Positions 30,780-40,653 of a stretch of DNA of 64,000 nucleotides are shown piece by piece (the first letter of the stretch is position 1; the number at the start of each line of letters is the position of its first letter). The stretch covers positions 4,464,001-4,528,000 of the forward strand of contig NZ_CP011273.1 in NCBI RefSeq assembly GCF_001610895.1, read 5' to 3'. The notes beneath the pieces are model-generated. The model saw nothing but the letters and a program-made list of their open reading frames with translations. It had not been told where the DNA came from and searched no databases. This stretch comes from Planctomyces sp. SH-PL62. Its GTDB lineage: Bacteria > Planctomycetota > Planctomycetia > Isosphaerales > Isosphaeraceae. The translations under genes and the position numbers were made by a program.

Positions 30780-32015
30780 TTAGCCGACCTTGAGGTGGTC
30801 GCCCACCTTCGGCAGCGTGGAATGCGCGTCGGGGCCGAAATACCGGAGGCTGACGAGCGGCTCGCTGCCGGTGTTCTTGAAGGTCACGCCCTCGCCGGCC
30901 CGCTTGTGGGTGACGAAGACCTCGTCCTGGGTGATCTCGCCGAACCGGATGAAGTTCGGGCTGTCGACGGCGAGATTGCCGATCGTCCCGCTCCCCTGCA
31001 CCACGATCAGGCCGTAGGCGCCGGGGTCCTTGATGGTGGCCGAGCGGCCCGGCAGGACGGTCAGCTCGCAGGCGCTGAAGACCTGCTTGCCGGCGACCGT
31101 GCCGTAGACGATCCACTTGTCGAAGTAGCCGTCCTGCTCCGAGCCGGACCGGACGATCGGTTCGAGGTAGTGGTTGGCCTTGAACTCGGGGTCGACGTTC
31201 TGCTCCCAGTCGAGCTGCTCGACGAGGTAGTCGAGGTCCTGGTGGTGCTCCTTGGGGACGTCCTTGACGAGCAAGTCCCAGGGGACGCGGCGGCCCTCGA
31301 CGAGCGACTGGTACATACCGAAGACGTCGGAGCCCCACTGGGGCTCATAGGTCACCAGCGAGCCGGGGGCGTGGAGCACGTCGGGGGGGACGAGCCAGCC
31401 GGTGCCGGGCTTGAGCCGGTAGGCCTTGGAGAGGTCCAGGATGCCGTTGTCGCCCTTGTTCCAGTTTTCCAGGCAGCGGCGGACGTCTTCCTTCTTGGTC
31501 CCCGGCTCCAGGCCGAAGAACGTGTACGGGAAGTTGTTGCCGGTCCAGTTGAGCTGGGGGGGGAAGTAGTAGCTCTCGGGCTTCCCTTCCAGGCCGATCA
31601 GTTCGGCCTGCTCCTGGCTCTGGTGCATGTGGTGGGGGATCGGCCCGAGGTTGTCGAAGAACTTGCTGTAGACGGGCCAGCGCTTGTACTTGCCGTTGAT
31701 CGCCGAGCCGATCATCTCGTCGCCGTGGGCGCCGACGGCGTCGCGGAGGGTGAACTTGCCGCCGTCGTGGACTACGTAGCTCAGGCCCTCGTCGGGGGGG
31801 GCGCCCTCGTTGGCGGCGGCCGTGGTCGAGGCGAACCAGCGCTCGTCGATGCCGCCGCGGTGGGTGCCCAGCGCGTAGAGGTCCTCGCGCGACAGCTTCA
31901 GCCGCGCCCCCGGCATCAGGAAGGAACGGGGCACCCAGGTCGGGGCCAGCCGGAGGATTCCCTCGCCCGCGTCGAGGGCCGCGCGCGTGCGCGCGGCCAC
32001 GTTCTGATCGCTCAT
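30780..32015 (-). CDS. Cupin protein resembling class I mannose-6-phosphate isomerase
   Basis: 411 residues from the ATG at 32015 (GAGG upstream); the frame upstream to 32120 is non-coding in character. Metal-site cupin motifs: GPIPHHMHQSQEQAE with GKPESYYF, comparable to the Gln/His...Glu pattern of class I PMI, and LVPPDVLHAPGSLVTYEPQ with SDVFGMYQSL, matching the PMI YE.Q..SD segment. A second cupin-like half follows (GLIVVQGSGTIGN). It could isomerise a sugar or sugar acid; sequence alone does not decide. It lies between the sugar-isomerase block and an epimerase gene. Confidence 0.68.
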   Translation of the reverse strand: MSDQNVAARTRAALDAGEGILRLAPTWVPRSFLMPGARLKLSREDLYALGTHRGGIDERWFASTTAAANEGAPPDEGLSYVVHDGGKFTLRDAVGAHGDEMIGSAINGKYKRWPVYSKFFDNLGPIPHHMHQSQEQAELIGLEGKPESYYFPPQLNWTGNNFPYTFFGLEPGTKKEDVRRCLENWNKGDNGILDLSKAYRLKPGTGWLVPPDVLHAPGSLVTYEPQWGSDVFGMYQSLVEGRRVPWDLLVKDVPKEHHQDLDYLVEQLDWEQNVDPEFKANHYLEPIVRSGSEQDGYFDKWIVYGTVAGKQVFSACELTVLPGRSATIKDPGAYGLIVVQGSGTIGNLAVDSPNFIRFGEITQDEVFVTHKRAGEGVTFKNTGSEPLVSLRYFGPDAHSTLPKVGDHLKVG

Positions 32016-32206
32016 CCAACCCTCATTCGTATCGAAGGGACCCGGGCGGACCCCGCCGGGGCCGTGACTGCTCCAACCGCCCCGCCTCTCGCACGGCGGG
32101 CCGAGTCGGTTGTAAGTCAAGCCGCCTCCCGACGCAAGCGCCGAGATGCGCCCGCCCGCGATTCGTCGCCTCGACCTCGGCGAGATCGCTTCGACCCTCC
32201 GCGTCG

Positions 32207-33205
32207 TTACTCCGCGATCGGCTCGGGCCGGGTCGTGGCGGTCGGGGCGTCGCGGAAGTAGTCGATGACCCCCTGGAGGATCTGGTCGAGCGACTTGCGG
32301 GGCTGGTAGCCGATGAGGGCGTGGATCTTCGAGATGTCCGGGACGCGCCGGGGCATGTCCTCGAAGCCGTCGCCGTAGGCCTGTTCATAAGGGATGCGGA
32401 CGATCTCGGAATCCGAGTCGGTGAGGGCCCGCACCCGTTCGGCCAGGGCGAGGATGCTGATCTCCTCGGTCGAGCCGACGTTGAAGACCTCGCCGACGGC
32501 CTGGGGGTGGTCCATCAGGCCGACGAGGGCCGAGACGACGTCGCTGACGTCGGTGAAGCAGCGCGACTGCGCGCCGTCGCCGTGGATGGTGATCGGCCGG
32601 CCGGTCAACGCCTGCTTGACGAACGTGGGGACGACCATCCCGTACTGGCCGGTCTGGCGGGGGCCGACGGTGTTGAACAGGCGCACCAGGACCGTGGGGA
32701 GCTTGCGCTCCCGCCAGTAGGCCAGGGCCAGGAACTCGTCGATCGCCTTGGAGCAGGCGTAGCTCCACCTCCCCTTGCTGGTCGCGCCCAGGACGAGGTT
32801 GCCGTCCTCGCGGAACGGGACGTCCTCGCTCAGGCCGTAGACCTCGGAGGTGGAGGCCAGCAGGACTTTCTTCTTCTTCTTGTTGGCGGCGGCCAGGACG
32901 ACCTCCGCGCCGTGGACGTTGGTCTCGATGGTTCGGACGGGGCTCTCGACGATGAGCTTGACGCCGACCGCCGCGGCCAGGTGGAAGACGACGTCGCATT
33001 GGTCGACCAGCTCCGCGACGGTGGCGGCGTGGTGGACGCTCTCGATGGTGTAATGGAACCTCGGCCGGGCGCGGAGGTGGCGGATGTTGTCGATGCTTCC
33101 CGTCGACAGGTCGTCGAGGACGAAGACCTCGTCGCCCCGATCCAGATAGGCGTCGGCCAGATGCGAGCCGATGAAGCCGGCGCCTCCGGTGATGAGCACG
33201 CGCAT
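32207..33205 (-). CDS. NAD-dependent nucleotide-sugar epimerase/dehydratase (extended SDR)
   Basis: 332 residues from MRVLITGGAGFIGSHLAD, the NAD-binding GxxGxxG. Other SDR motifs: VFHLAAAVGVKLIVE, STSEVYG, the catalytic YACSK (Tyr and Lys) and RLFNTVGPRQTGQYGMVVP with RCFTDVSDVV. This pattern is shared by UDP-glucose/GlcNAc 4-epimerases and UDP-glucuronate decarboxylases; the exact reaction is not resolved. A run of five Lys (NKKKKKVLLA) in a loop is unusual. Provides activated sugars for surface polysaccharide; divergent from the acyltransferase gene. Confidence 0.88.
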   Translation of the reverse strand: MRVLITGGAGFIGSHLADAYLDRGDEVFVLDDLSTGSIDNIRHLRARPRFHYTIESVHHAATVAELVDQCDVVFHLAAAVGVKLIVESPVRTIETNVHGAEVVLAAANKKKKKVLLASTSEVYGLSEDVPFREDGNLVLGATSKGRWSYACSKAIDEFLALAYWRERKLPTVLVRLFNTVGPRQTGQYGMVVPTFVKQALTGRPITIHGDGAQSRCFTDVSDVVSALVGLMDHPQAVGEVFNVGSTEEISILALAERVRALTDSDSEIVRIPYEQAYGDGFEDMPRRVPDISKIHALIGYQPRKSLDQILQGVIDYFRDAPTATTRPEPIAE

Positions 33206-33470
33206 GGAAACCCGATCCCCCTTCGCCCCGCCTCGACGCGCCGCCCGCCGGTGATGCTCCCGGCCGCCCGCGACGCCCGAGACCAGCGTATCGCCCGAAG
33301 TTCCGCGAAGGAACACGCCAGCCCGGCGGGCGCGGCGGAAATCCGGGGTCGTCTGTCGCTTGAGAGCCGGACTTGATCATAATCCGGTCGTGAGGCATCC
33401 TCCGGTCTCGGGCGGGCGCTTGCCGCTTGATCCCCCTACTATCATGGACAATCGACCAGGAGTCGGGTTG

Positions 33471-36400
33471 ATGGCTGACGCGGCGAACAGTCAGGGAACC
33501 CCAGGGCCGGAAATCGCGGCCGGGAGCCTGCGCCCGATCGGGGGCCTGCTGACGACCCAGTTCGTGGGCGCCTTCAACGACAACGCCTGGAAGCAGTTCG
33601 TGATCCTGCTGGCGATCGCGGCGGCGGCCAGCGAGAGCCAGGGCCAGGGACGTACGGCGCTCGCCCAGATCGTCCTCATGGTCCCGCTGATGGCGATCTC
33701 GCTGCCGGCCGGGGTCCTGGCGGATCGGGTCGGCAAGCGGTCGATCATCGTCTGGATGAAGGTCGCGGAGCTGGGGCTCATGGTCCTGGGGACGGCGGCG
33801 CTCGTGATGCAGCCGGCGGGGGGATGGCCCGTGCTGGCGATCCTCGGCCTGCTCGGCGTCCAGGCGGCGCTTTACAGTCCGGCCAAATACGGGATCTTGC
33901 CGGAGATCCTCCCGCATGCCGAGCTGTCGCGGGGCAACGGCCTGCTGGAGATGTACACGAACGTGGCGATCATCGGCGGGACGGTGGCCGCCGGCCCGTT
34001 GTTCGCGATGAGCGCCGGCCGGCCCTGGCTCGCCGGCCTCCCCCTGGTCTTGCTCTCGGGGATCGGCCTGCTGGCCTCCTTGCGGATCCCGACCGTCGCC
34101 CCGGCGCGTCGCGAAGGCGGGTTGTCCGAAACTCTGCGAATGGCCTTCGACGCGATCCGGGGCGATCGCGTGCTGCGACTGGCCGTGATCGGCCAGATCA
34201 TCGTCTGGAGCATCGCCAGCCTGATCCCCGCGCCGGTCTTGCCGTACGCCCGCGTGGTGCTGCACCTGGACCCCTGGCTGGCGAATCTGCCGCTGGGGGC
34301 GCTCGGGATCGGGATCGGGGTCGGCTGCTATCTGGCGGGGAGCCTCTCCGGGAAGAACGTCGAGTACGGGCTGCTGCCGGTCGGGGCGCTGGGGATGTCG
34401 CTGAGCGCCCTGGGGTTCGCGACCTGGGGCCCGGGGCTGTACGGGATGATGCTGCTGCTGGGCCTGCTGGGGTTCTTCGCGGGGTTCCTGCTGGTGCCGC
34501 TGAACGCGGTGATCCAGTGGCGGGCGCCGGCGGACCGTCGCGGGGCGGTGATCGCGGCGACCAACGTGCTGGTCTACGGCGGAATGCTCGCGGGTTCGGT
34601 GCTGGCCCTGGGGCTGGCAGGGGCGGAGGTCTCCGGGAGGGGGATGTTCCTGCTCATCGGCCTGGGCCTGGGCGTCGGATTCTTCTGGGCGCTGACGTTG
34701 GTCCCGGAGGCGTTCCTCCGTTTCCTGATGCTGGGGCTGGCGAACACGATCTACCGCGTCCGGGTGGTCGGGGGCGAGCACATCCCTCGTGAAGGCCAGG
34801 CGCTCCTCGTGCCGAACCACGTCTCGTTCGTGGACGGGCTGTTCATCATGAGGGCGACCGATCGTCCGGTGCGGTTCGTCGTCTACGCGGAGTATTTCAA
34901 GAAGCCGATTTTGGGGCGGCTTCTGCGGGCCATGCGGGCGATCCCGATCTCGGCTTCCGGCGGCCCGCGGATGATCCTGCAAGCGTTCCGCGAGGCCGGC
35001 CGGGCGCTCGACGCGGGGGAGTTGGTCTGCATCTTTCCGGAAGGTCAGCTCTCGCGGACCGGCCTGATCGGCCCCTTCCAGCGAGGTCTCCAGCGGATCG
35101 TCAAGAACCGGACCACGCCGATCATCCCGGTCCACCTGGATCGGCTCTACGACAGCGTCTTCGCCCCGGTGAGCGGGCGTCGGCTGCCGGAGCGGATCCC
35201 GTTCCCGGCGACGGTCTCGGTCGGCGAGCCGCTGCCGCCGTCGGCGTCGCTCTTCGAGATGCGGCAGGCGATCAGGGACCTGGATTACGCGGCCGAGACC
35301 TACCGCAAGGCCGATTGTCGGCCGCTGCATCACGGGTTCATCCGTCAGGTCCGGCGCAACTTCGCCCGACTGGCGTTGGCGGACCTCCAGAAGCCGTCGC
35401 TCTCCTACGGAAAGACGCTGGCCGCGTCGCTGGCGATCGCGCATCGCCTGCGGCCGCGCTGGGAAGGCCAGGCGAACGTCGGCGTGATGCTGCCGGCGAG
35501 CATGGGGGCGGCGGTGATCAACATCGGGGCGGCCCTCGCCGGCAAGGCGGTGGTCAACCTGAACTTCACGGGCGGCCGCGCGGCGATGGAATCGGCCGCG
35601 AGGCAGGCGGGGCTCAAGACCCTCGTCGTCAGCCGCCAGTTCCTCCAGAAAGCCAAGCTGGAGGCCCCCCGCGGCCTGGAGTTGATCTACGCCGAGGACG
35701 AGATGGCGGCGATCGGCCGGATGGACAAGCTGAAGGCGATGGCGATGGCGATGCTGGCGCCGATCCGGGCGATGGAGCGATACGCGGGGGCCTCGCGGCC
35801 GGTCGCGCTCGATGACCCGGCGACGATCATCTTCAGCAGTGGGAGCACCGGCGAGCCCAAGGGAGTCGTGCTGTCGCACTACAACATCGTGGCGGAGATC
35901 GAGGCGATCCGCCGGATGTATCGCGTGCTCCCCAACGACCGGCTGGCCGCGATCCTGCCGTTCTTCCATTCGTTCGGGTACACGATGTTCTGGTTCGCGA
36001 ACTCGACCGGGATGGGCTCCGTATTCCACCCCACTCCGCTCGACGCCCTGGCGGTCGGGACCCTCGTCGAGCGGTTCTCGGTCACGGTTTTGATGGCGAC
36101 GCCGACGTTCCTGAACCTCTACGTCAGGCGCTGCGCCCCGGGGCAGTTCGGCTCGCTCCGGCTGGTCCTGGCCGGCGCCGAGCGGCTGCCGGAATCGCTC
36201 AGCCTGGCGTTCGAGGAGGCCTTCGGGATCCGGCCGATGGAAGGGTACGGGGTGACCGAGTGCTCCCCGGTGGTGTCGGTCAACTGCTTCGACTACCGCG
36301 CGCCAGGCTCGTTCCAGCCCGGTTCGCGACGAGGATACGTCGGCCAGCCGATCCCCGGCGTGACGATCCGGATCGTCTCGCCGACGACCTATGAGCCGCT

Positions 36401-36917
36401 CGGCGCGAACACCGAGGGCCTGGTCTTCATCAAGGGCCCGAACGTGATGGCGGGGTACCTGGGCCGCGACGACCTGACCCGGCAAGCCTTCGTCGACGGC
36501 TGGTACAACAGCGGCGACCTCGGGATGCTCAGCGAGGACGGGTTCCTGAAGATCACGGGCCGGCTCTCGCGGTTCTCGAAGATCGGCGGCGAGATGGTCC
36601 CCCACGGGCGGGTGGAGGAGGCCCTCCAGGACGCCGCGAAGGCGGATTCGCAGCTGTTCGCCGTCACGGCCGTTGGCGACGAGAAGAAGGGGGAGAAGCT
36701 CGCCGTGCTCACCACCCTGGACGACGGCCGGGTCGACGAGGCGCTCCGGAGGCTCGCCGAGATGGGCCTCCCCAACCTGTTCATCCCGCGTCGCGACCAC
36801 ATCTTCAAGGTCCCGGCGATCCCCATGCTGGGGAGCGGCAAGCTCGACCTCCGCGCCGTCCACAAGCTGGCCGAGGACTGCCTGGCCGCACGGGAGCCCG
36901 CCGGCTCGCGTGGGTGA
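33471..36917 (+). CDS. Aas-like fusion: LplT-type MFS transporter, PlsC acyltransferase, AMP-dependent acyl-ACP ligase
   Basis: 1148 residues; ATG with AGGAG upstream. Residues about 15-420 are an MFS transporter of the lysophospholipid-flippase type (TQFVGAFNDNAWKQFV, ADRVGKRS). Around residue 450 begins a PlsC domain with NHVSFVDG (HX4D) and later FPEGQLSRTG. From about residue 630 there is an AMP-binding ligase with IIFSSGSTGEPKGVVLSH, GYGVTE, GWYNSGDLG and a C-terminal Lys-bearing part. Together they would flip lysophospholipid inward, activate a fatty acid and re-acylate the lipid, as LplT plus Aas do in Escherichia coli. Full-length fusion, no broken motif seen. Confidence 0.9.
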   Translation: MADAANSQGTPGPEIAAGSLRPIGGLLTTQFVGAFNDNAWKQFVILLAIAAAASESQGQGRTALAQIVLMVPLMAISLPAGVLADRVGKRSIIVWMKVAELGLMVLGTAALVMQPAGGWPVLAILGLLGVQAALYSPAKYGILPEILPHAELSRGNGLLEMYTNVAIIGGTVAAGPLFAMSAGRPWLAGLPLVLLSGIGLLASLRIPTVAPARREGGLSETLRMAFDAIRGDRVLRLAVIGQIIVWSIASLIPAPVLPYARVVLHLDPWLANLPLGALGIGIGVGCYLAGSLSGKNVEYGLLPVGALGMSLSALGFATWGPGLYGMMLLLGLLGFFAGFLLVPLNAVIQWRAPADRRGAVIAATNVLVYGGMLAGSVLALGLAGAEVSGRGMFLLIGLGLGVGFFWALTLVPEAFLRFLMLGLANTIYRVRVVGGEHIPREGQALLVPNHVSFVDGLFIMRATDRPVRFVVYAEYFKKPILGRLLRAMRAIPISASGGPRMILQAFREAGRALDAGELVCIFPEGQLSRTGLIGPFQRGLQRIVKNRTTPIIPVHLDRLYDSVFAPVSGRRLPERIPFPATVSVGEPLPPSASLFEMRQAIRDLDYAAETYRKADCRPLHHGFIRQVRRNFARLALADLQKPSLSYGKTLAASLAIAHRLRPRWEGQANVGVMLPASMGAAVINIGAALAGKAVVNLNFTGGRAAMESAARQAGLKTLVVSRQFLQKAKLEAPRGLELIYAEDEMAAIGRMDKLKAMAMAMLAPIRAMERYAGASRPVALDDPATIIFSSGSTGEPKGVVLSHYNIVAEIEAIRRMYRVLPNDRLAAILPFFHSFGYTMFWFANSTGMGSVFHPTPLDALAVGTLVERFSVTVLMATPTFLNLYVRRCAPGQFGSLRLVLAGAERLPESLSLAFEEAFGIRPMEGYGVTECSPVVSVNCFDYRAPGSFQPGSRRGYVGQPIPGVTIRIVSPTTYEPLGANTEGLVFIKGPNVMAGYLGRDDLTRQAFVDGWYNSGDLGMLSEDGFLKITGRLSRFSKIGGEMVPHGRVEEALQDAAKADSQLFAVTAVGDEKKGEKLAVLTTLDDGRVDEALRRLAEMGLPNLFIPRRDHIFKVPAIPMLGSGKLDLRAVHKLAEDCLAAREPAGSRG

Positions 36918-37068
36918 TCCAATCCAGCCGCGCACGTCCCCAACCTCGGCGAATTCCCGAAATCGCGCCCTTGAAATCAAGGTGTGATTGCGTAAGAACC
37001 GTCTGGTATCCGTTCAAATTTGCGGAGACGAACGACGACCGCCCAATCCTCGAAGCCCGGAGCGAATC

Positions 37069-38154
37069 ATGGCGAGCATCATCGACGTGATCAAGGACCA
37101 GCTCAGCGGCGACATGCTTGGGAAGATGAGTTCCGCGATCGGCGAATCCGAGGCCAAGACGCGATCCGCGGCCGGGGCCGCCGTTCCCTCGGTGCTGGCC
37201 CTGCTCGCCAACGAGGTGCTCAGCGGCAAGGGGGCGGGCGCCGTCCTGGAGACGCTCAAGAAATACGCGGGGGGCGACGAGACCGCGACCCTGAGGTCGC
37301 CCGGAGCCCACGCGCCCGGCGAGACGCCCTCGGCGGGAAGCGACGTCCTCGGCTCGCTGCTCGGCCCGAATTTCTCCACGCTGATCAACATCCTGTCCAA
37401 GTTCTCCGGCGTCGGCCTCTCGGCCGTGAAGACGCTTTTGAGCCACCTCGGGCCGATCATCCTGGGCGCCGTCGCCGCCCAGATGAAATCCAGGGGGGGG
37501 CTGAATCCTTCGAGCCTCACCAGCTTTTTCGCGGCGGAGAAGGCGAACATCACCAAGGCCCTTCCCGCCGGCCTCTCGCTCGGCGACTTCCCCTCGATCC
37601 CCGGCGTGCCGACGTCGGTTCACAGGCGCGAGGCGCAAGGGTCGAGCATCCCCGGCTGGATCCTGCCAGCCCTGGCCCTCGGCCTGATCGGACTCGCGAC
37701 GTGGTACTTCATGTCGGGTCCCTTCAAGACGCCCCAGACCGATGTCGTTCCGCTACCGAAGCCCACCGAAGCCGCCCCCGCGGTCGTCGCCGAAGCGGAA
37801 AAACCGGCGCTCCCCGAGGTCACTCTCCCGCCCCCCACGGCCGACGAGGTCTCGATGCGCCTGAACGACGTCTACGGCGAGGCGACCCGGTACCTGACCG
37901 ACGTCAAGGACGCCGCCGGAGCCGAGACCGCCCTGCCGGCCCTCTCGGGCCTGCAGTCCCAGCTCGACGGCGTGAAGTCCCTGTGGGAGAAGCTCCCCGT
38001 GGAGGCCAGAAAGACCGTCGTGGAGGCGACCGCCACGGCCTCGGCCGCCTTCAAGTCCCTCGTGGACAAGGCGATGGAGATCCCCGGAGTCGGCGAGAAA
38101 TTGAAGCCCGTGCTCGACGCCCTGGTCGCCAAGATGGGCGAATTCACCGCTTGA
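37069..38154 (+). CDS. DUF937 family protein with membrane segment
   Basis: 361 residues from MASIIDVIKDQLSGDMLGKM. The N-terminal 150 residues are DUF937-like (AAGAAVPSVLALLANEVLS; GLSAVKTLLSHLGPIILGAVA). A membrane helix follows near residue 205 (GWILPALALGLIGLATWYFM), then a Pro-rich linker and a C-terminal helical region. Related planctomycete proteins combine DUF937 with an envelope domain; function is unknown. A small 6-bp inverted repeat around an AA loop lies about 90 bases upstream of the start. It is on the same strand as the HD-domain gene. Confidence 0.78.
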   Translation: MASIIDVIKDQLSGDMLGKMSSAIGESEAKTRSAAGAAVPSVLALLANEVLSGKGAGAVLETLKKYAGGDETATLRSPGAHAPGETPSAGSDVLGSLLGPNFSTLINILSKFSGVGLSAVKTLLSHLGPIILGAVAAQMKSRGGLNPSSLTSFFAAEKANITKALPAGLSLGDFPSIPGVPTSVHRREAQGSSIPGWILPALALGLIGLATWYFMSGPFKTPQTDVVPLPKPTEAAPAVVAEAEKPALPEVTLPPPTADEVSMRLNDVYGEATRYLTDVKDAAGAETALPALSGLQSQLDGVKSLWEKLPVEARKTVVEATATASAAFKSLVDKAMEIPGVGEKLKPVLDALVAKMGEFTA

Positions 38155-38236
38155 TCCCCGTCCATCCCGGATCGACGCCTCCCCGTCCGCCTCGTTTGCT
38201 GGGGCGGCGCGGGGCGATCTGGTAGAATCCTCGATC

Positions 38237-39076
38237 ATGCACGACAAATTCAAGAAGCCGTTCCGGGTCGCCGCCGCCACCGTGCGGCTCCGCAGGCAGA
38301 TCGCCCTGGAAGCCGCCCGACGCCTGCTGGACGCGTTCGACGTCGCCAGGACCGAGCCCATCCCGCTCGACCGGCTTGAGGCCGCGACCGAGGCCGATTT
38401 CTACGCGGCCAAGCGAAAGGCCGCCGCCGTCCTCGGCCATCGCATCCGTCCCGGAGACCTCCCCTCCGACGACGAAGTCCGCGAGCAACTGGTCATCCTC
38501 CAGAAACAGCGGGTCGAGGACGAGGAGGAGGGAGATGGCGAATTCGAGGCCGAGCCTCCCGAACCCGACCACGACGAGCCGGTCGCCGCGCTCTCGGAAT
38601 CGATCGACCGGTTCGCCGTCTACCGGCTACGGTTGCTCCCCCTGGAGGCCGTGAAGCAGAATCCCGAGACCCATCCGGAGGGCGACGCGCTCTACCACAG
38701 CCTCCAGGTGTTCCACCACGCCCGCGAGGCCCGGCCCTATGACGAGGAGTTCCTCCTGGCCGCCCTGCTCCACGACGTCGGCAAGGCGATCGACGTGCGC
38801 GAGCCCGTCGCCGCGGCGGTCGACGGACTCCGCGGGGCCGTCACCGACCGCACGCTCTGGCTCATCGCCCACAGCAGGGACCTCGCCCCCGACCGATACC
38901 GCGCGCTGGGGGTCAAGCAGCGCCGGGAGATCGAGGAGTCGGACTATCGCGACGACCTGAAACTCCTCCGCGAGTGCGACGACGCCGGGCGGGTCCCCGG
39001 CGCGGCCGTGGAATCGCTGGAAGAGGCGCTCGACTACCTCCGTAAACTCGAGACCGAGGAGTATCTCGACCTCTGA
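38237..39076 (+). CDS. HD-domain phosphohydrolase-like protein
   Basis: 279 residues. A basic N-terminal helical part and an acidic linker (EDEEEGDGEFEAE) lead to an HD domain: H in LYHSLQVFHHAREARPYDEE, LLHDVGKAIDV (the HD pair), and a further D in the C-terminal helices. HD proteins hydrolyse phosphate esters such as nucleotides or cyclic dinucleotides; the substrate is unknown. The start is set by the ATG 83 bases after the DUF937 stop. Confidence 0.77.
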   Translation: MHDKFKKPFRVAAATVRLRRQIALEAARRLLDAFDVARTEPIPLDRLEAATEADFYAAKRKAAAVLGHRIRPGDLPSDDEVREQLVILQKQRVEDEEEGDGEFEAEPPEPDHDEPVAALSESIDRFAVYRLRLLPLEAVKQNPETHPEGDALYHSLQVFHHAREARPYDEEFLLAALLHDVGKAIDVREPVAAAVDGLRGAVTDRTLWLIAHSRDLAPDRYRALGVKQRREIEESDYRDDLKLLRECDDAGRVPGAAVESLEEALDYLRKLETEEYLDL

Positions 39077-39095
39077 CCTACGGCGGATCCCAGCG

Positions 39096-40627
39096 TCAGT
39101 CGTCGCCCGGATTGACGACCTCCCCGCCGGCGCGGGTGAGGAGCTTGAGCAGCGTGGCCGGGTTCATGCTCTGGCGGAAGAACACGACCGAACCGTCGCC
39201 CAACGTCGCCGAAGCCCCCCCGATGTGGCGGGTCAGCAAGGCTTTCGGGTCGATCGTCGCCGGGACGTCCCAGTCGTCGGGTCTGGTCCAGACGACGGCC
39301 TGATCGGCCGGGGTCTCCAGGATCATGATCGTGGTGGCGGTCCCGTCGGTGATCTCCTTGATGGCCACGCCGACCTTGCCGGGGAAGAGGGTGTAGGTCT
39401 CTCGCGGCGTCTTGTAGACCGTCATCCCCGGAGCCGGCGCCCCGCCTCGTCGCGAAGGACACGTGAAAACCTGGGGCATCCGCTCGATCAGCGTCTTGTT
39501 GTGGGGAGAGTCCCAGGGCTCGTCCTGATGGAACTCCTTGAAGAGGTCGCCTTGATCCACGAACGGCAGGATCGCCACCCGCCAGCTCAGGAGGGGCTTG
39601 CCGTTCGCATCGACTGAGTACGCGGGCGGGAAGGTCCCATGCGTGGCCTCGTAATTGTGCATGGCCAGTCCCAACACCATCAGGTTGTCGACGCATCGGG
39701 CCCGCAGATACGTCTCGGCGACCGGCTCGATGACGGCCCGGGCCCACTGGACGCCGGCCCGGCCGGAGAGATCGATCACGATCCGACGGCCCTCGACGCG
39801 GGGCCGAAGCTCGTCCGCGAGGAGCTTGATCCGCGGCACGAAGTCCGCGATCCTCGACGACGAGCCGATCAACCGGACCGCGCGCTCGCCCAGACTCTTC
39901 AGAGCGTCCGCCGACGCGGCGTCGGACGCCTGGCCGACGACTCGGACCATCGGCGAAGGCGTGGGCTCGACCGAGACCGCGACCCATTCGAGGCCCCGGG
40001 TGAGGACGCTCGTCGAGCCGCCCCCCAACTCTTCGGGGAGCCTGGGCGTCATCTCGTCGACGGCTCGTCGCAGCCCGGGAGGCGGGGCGGCCACGGCGAC
40101 GACGGCGGCGTCGCCCGCCGCCCCCAGCCCGGCGATCAGGTCGGGCCGAGTGACGGGTTTCAGGCTTCGGGCCCGCTCCAGCAGGGCGTCGTCGCCGGCC
40201 AGGACCGCGCCCCGGATCGAGGCGCAGGTCGTCCAGGCCCTCGGCCCCCCGTCGACGGCCCGCCGCAGAGCAAGGCCCCGATCGCCTGCGCGTCCGCGCC
40301 GTCCTCGATCGGCACGAGCGCAGTGGGCGGCGGGGTCGGGCCGGGCGGAAGGTCGTCCAGGGTCGCGACAAGGTACAATTCGCGAGCCCCGGCCTTCCGG
40401 AGCGCCTCGACCCAGGGGCCGAGCCGGTTCTCCAAGAGGGCGGCCTCGCCGAGGCCCCCGAGGAATTCGTCGACCTTGACCCGATCCAGTTTGATCCGGC
40501 AAACCGCCGTCGCCTGGTCGTCCAGAAACGTTGCGACCACTTCGTCCGGCGTTGCGGCCGAGACCGACGCGGAGGCAGTCGTCGCCGCCAGAGTCAGGGC
40601 CAGGACGGCCCCCATTCGATAGCTCAT
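39096..40627 (-). pseudogene. DUF1559-like protein gene split by a single-base frameshift
   Basis: The 5' part, from ATG at 40627, encodes a signal peptide (MGAVLALTLAATTASASVSA) and about 110 residues up to IGALLCGG. The continuation (GPRAWTTCASIRGAVLAGDD onward) is one frame away. It ends with DUF1559-type sequence: VLGLAMHNYEATHGTFPPAY, LLSWRVAILPFVD, TCPSRR and IGGASATLGDGSVVFFR. A run of six C at 40245-40250 is the likely site; seven would restore the frame. It may be a real mutation or a sequencing error. It has no prepilin motif, unlike the DUF1559 protein at 10.7-11.8 kb. Last gene of the second ECF sigma operon. Confidence 0.72.
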
Positions 40628-40653
40628 CTCGGGCTCCATTCCTTGGGGTGAAG

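Noticed and set aside
32385-36980. A 1531-codon open frame on the minus strand
   Set aside because: It is the antisense shadow of the acyltransferase fusion. Its Arg/Asp/Gln/His-rich composition comes from codon positions of the real gene, and it shows no domain.
39096-40627. Programmed ribosomal frameshifting in the DUF1559-like gene
   Set aside because: The homopolymer alone is not a convincing slippery site with a stimulatory structure; a mutation or sequencing error is simpler.
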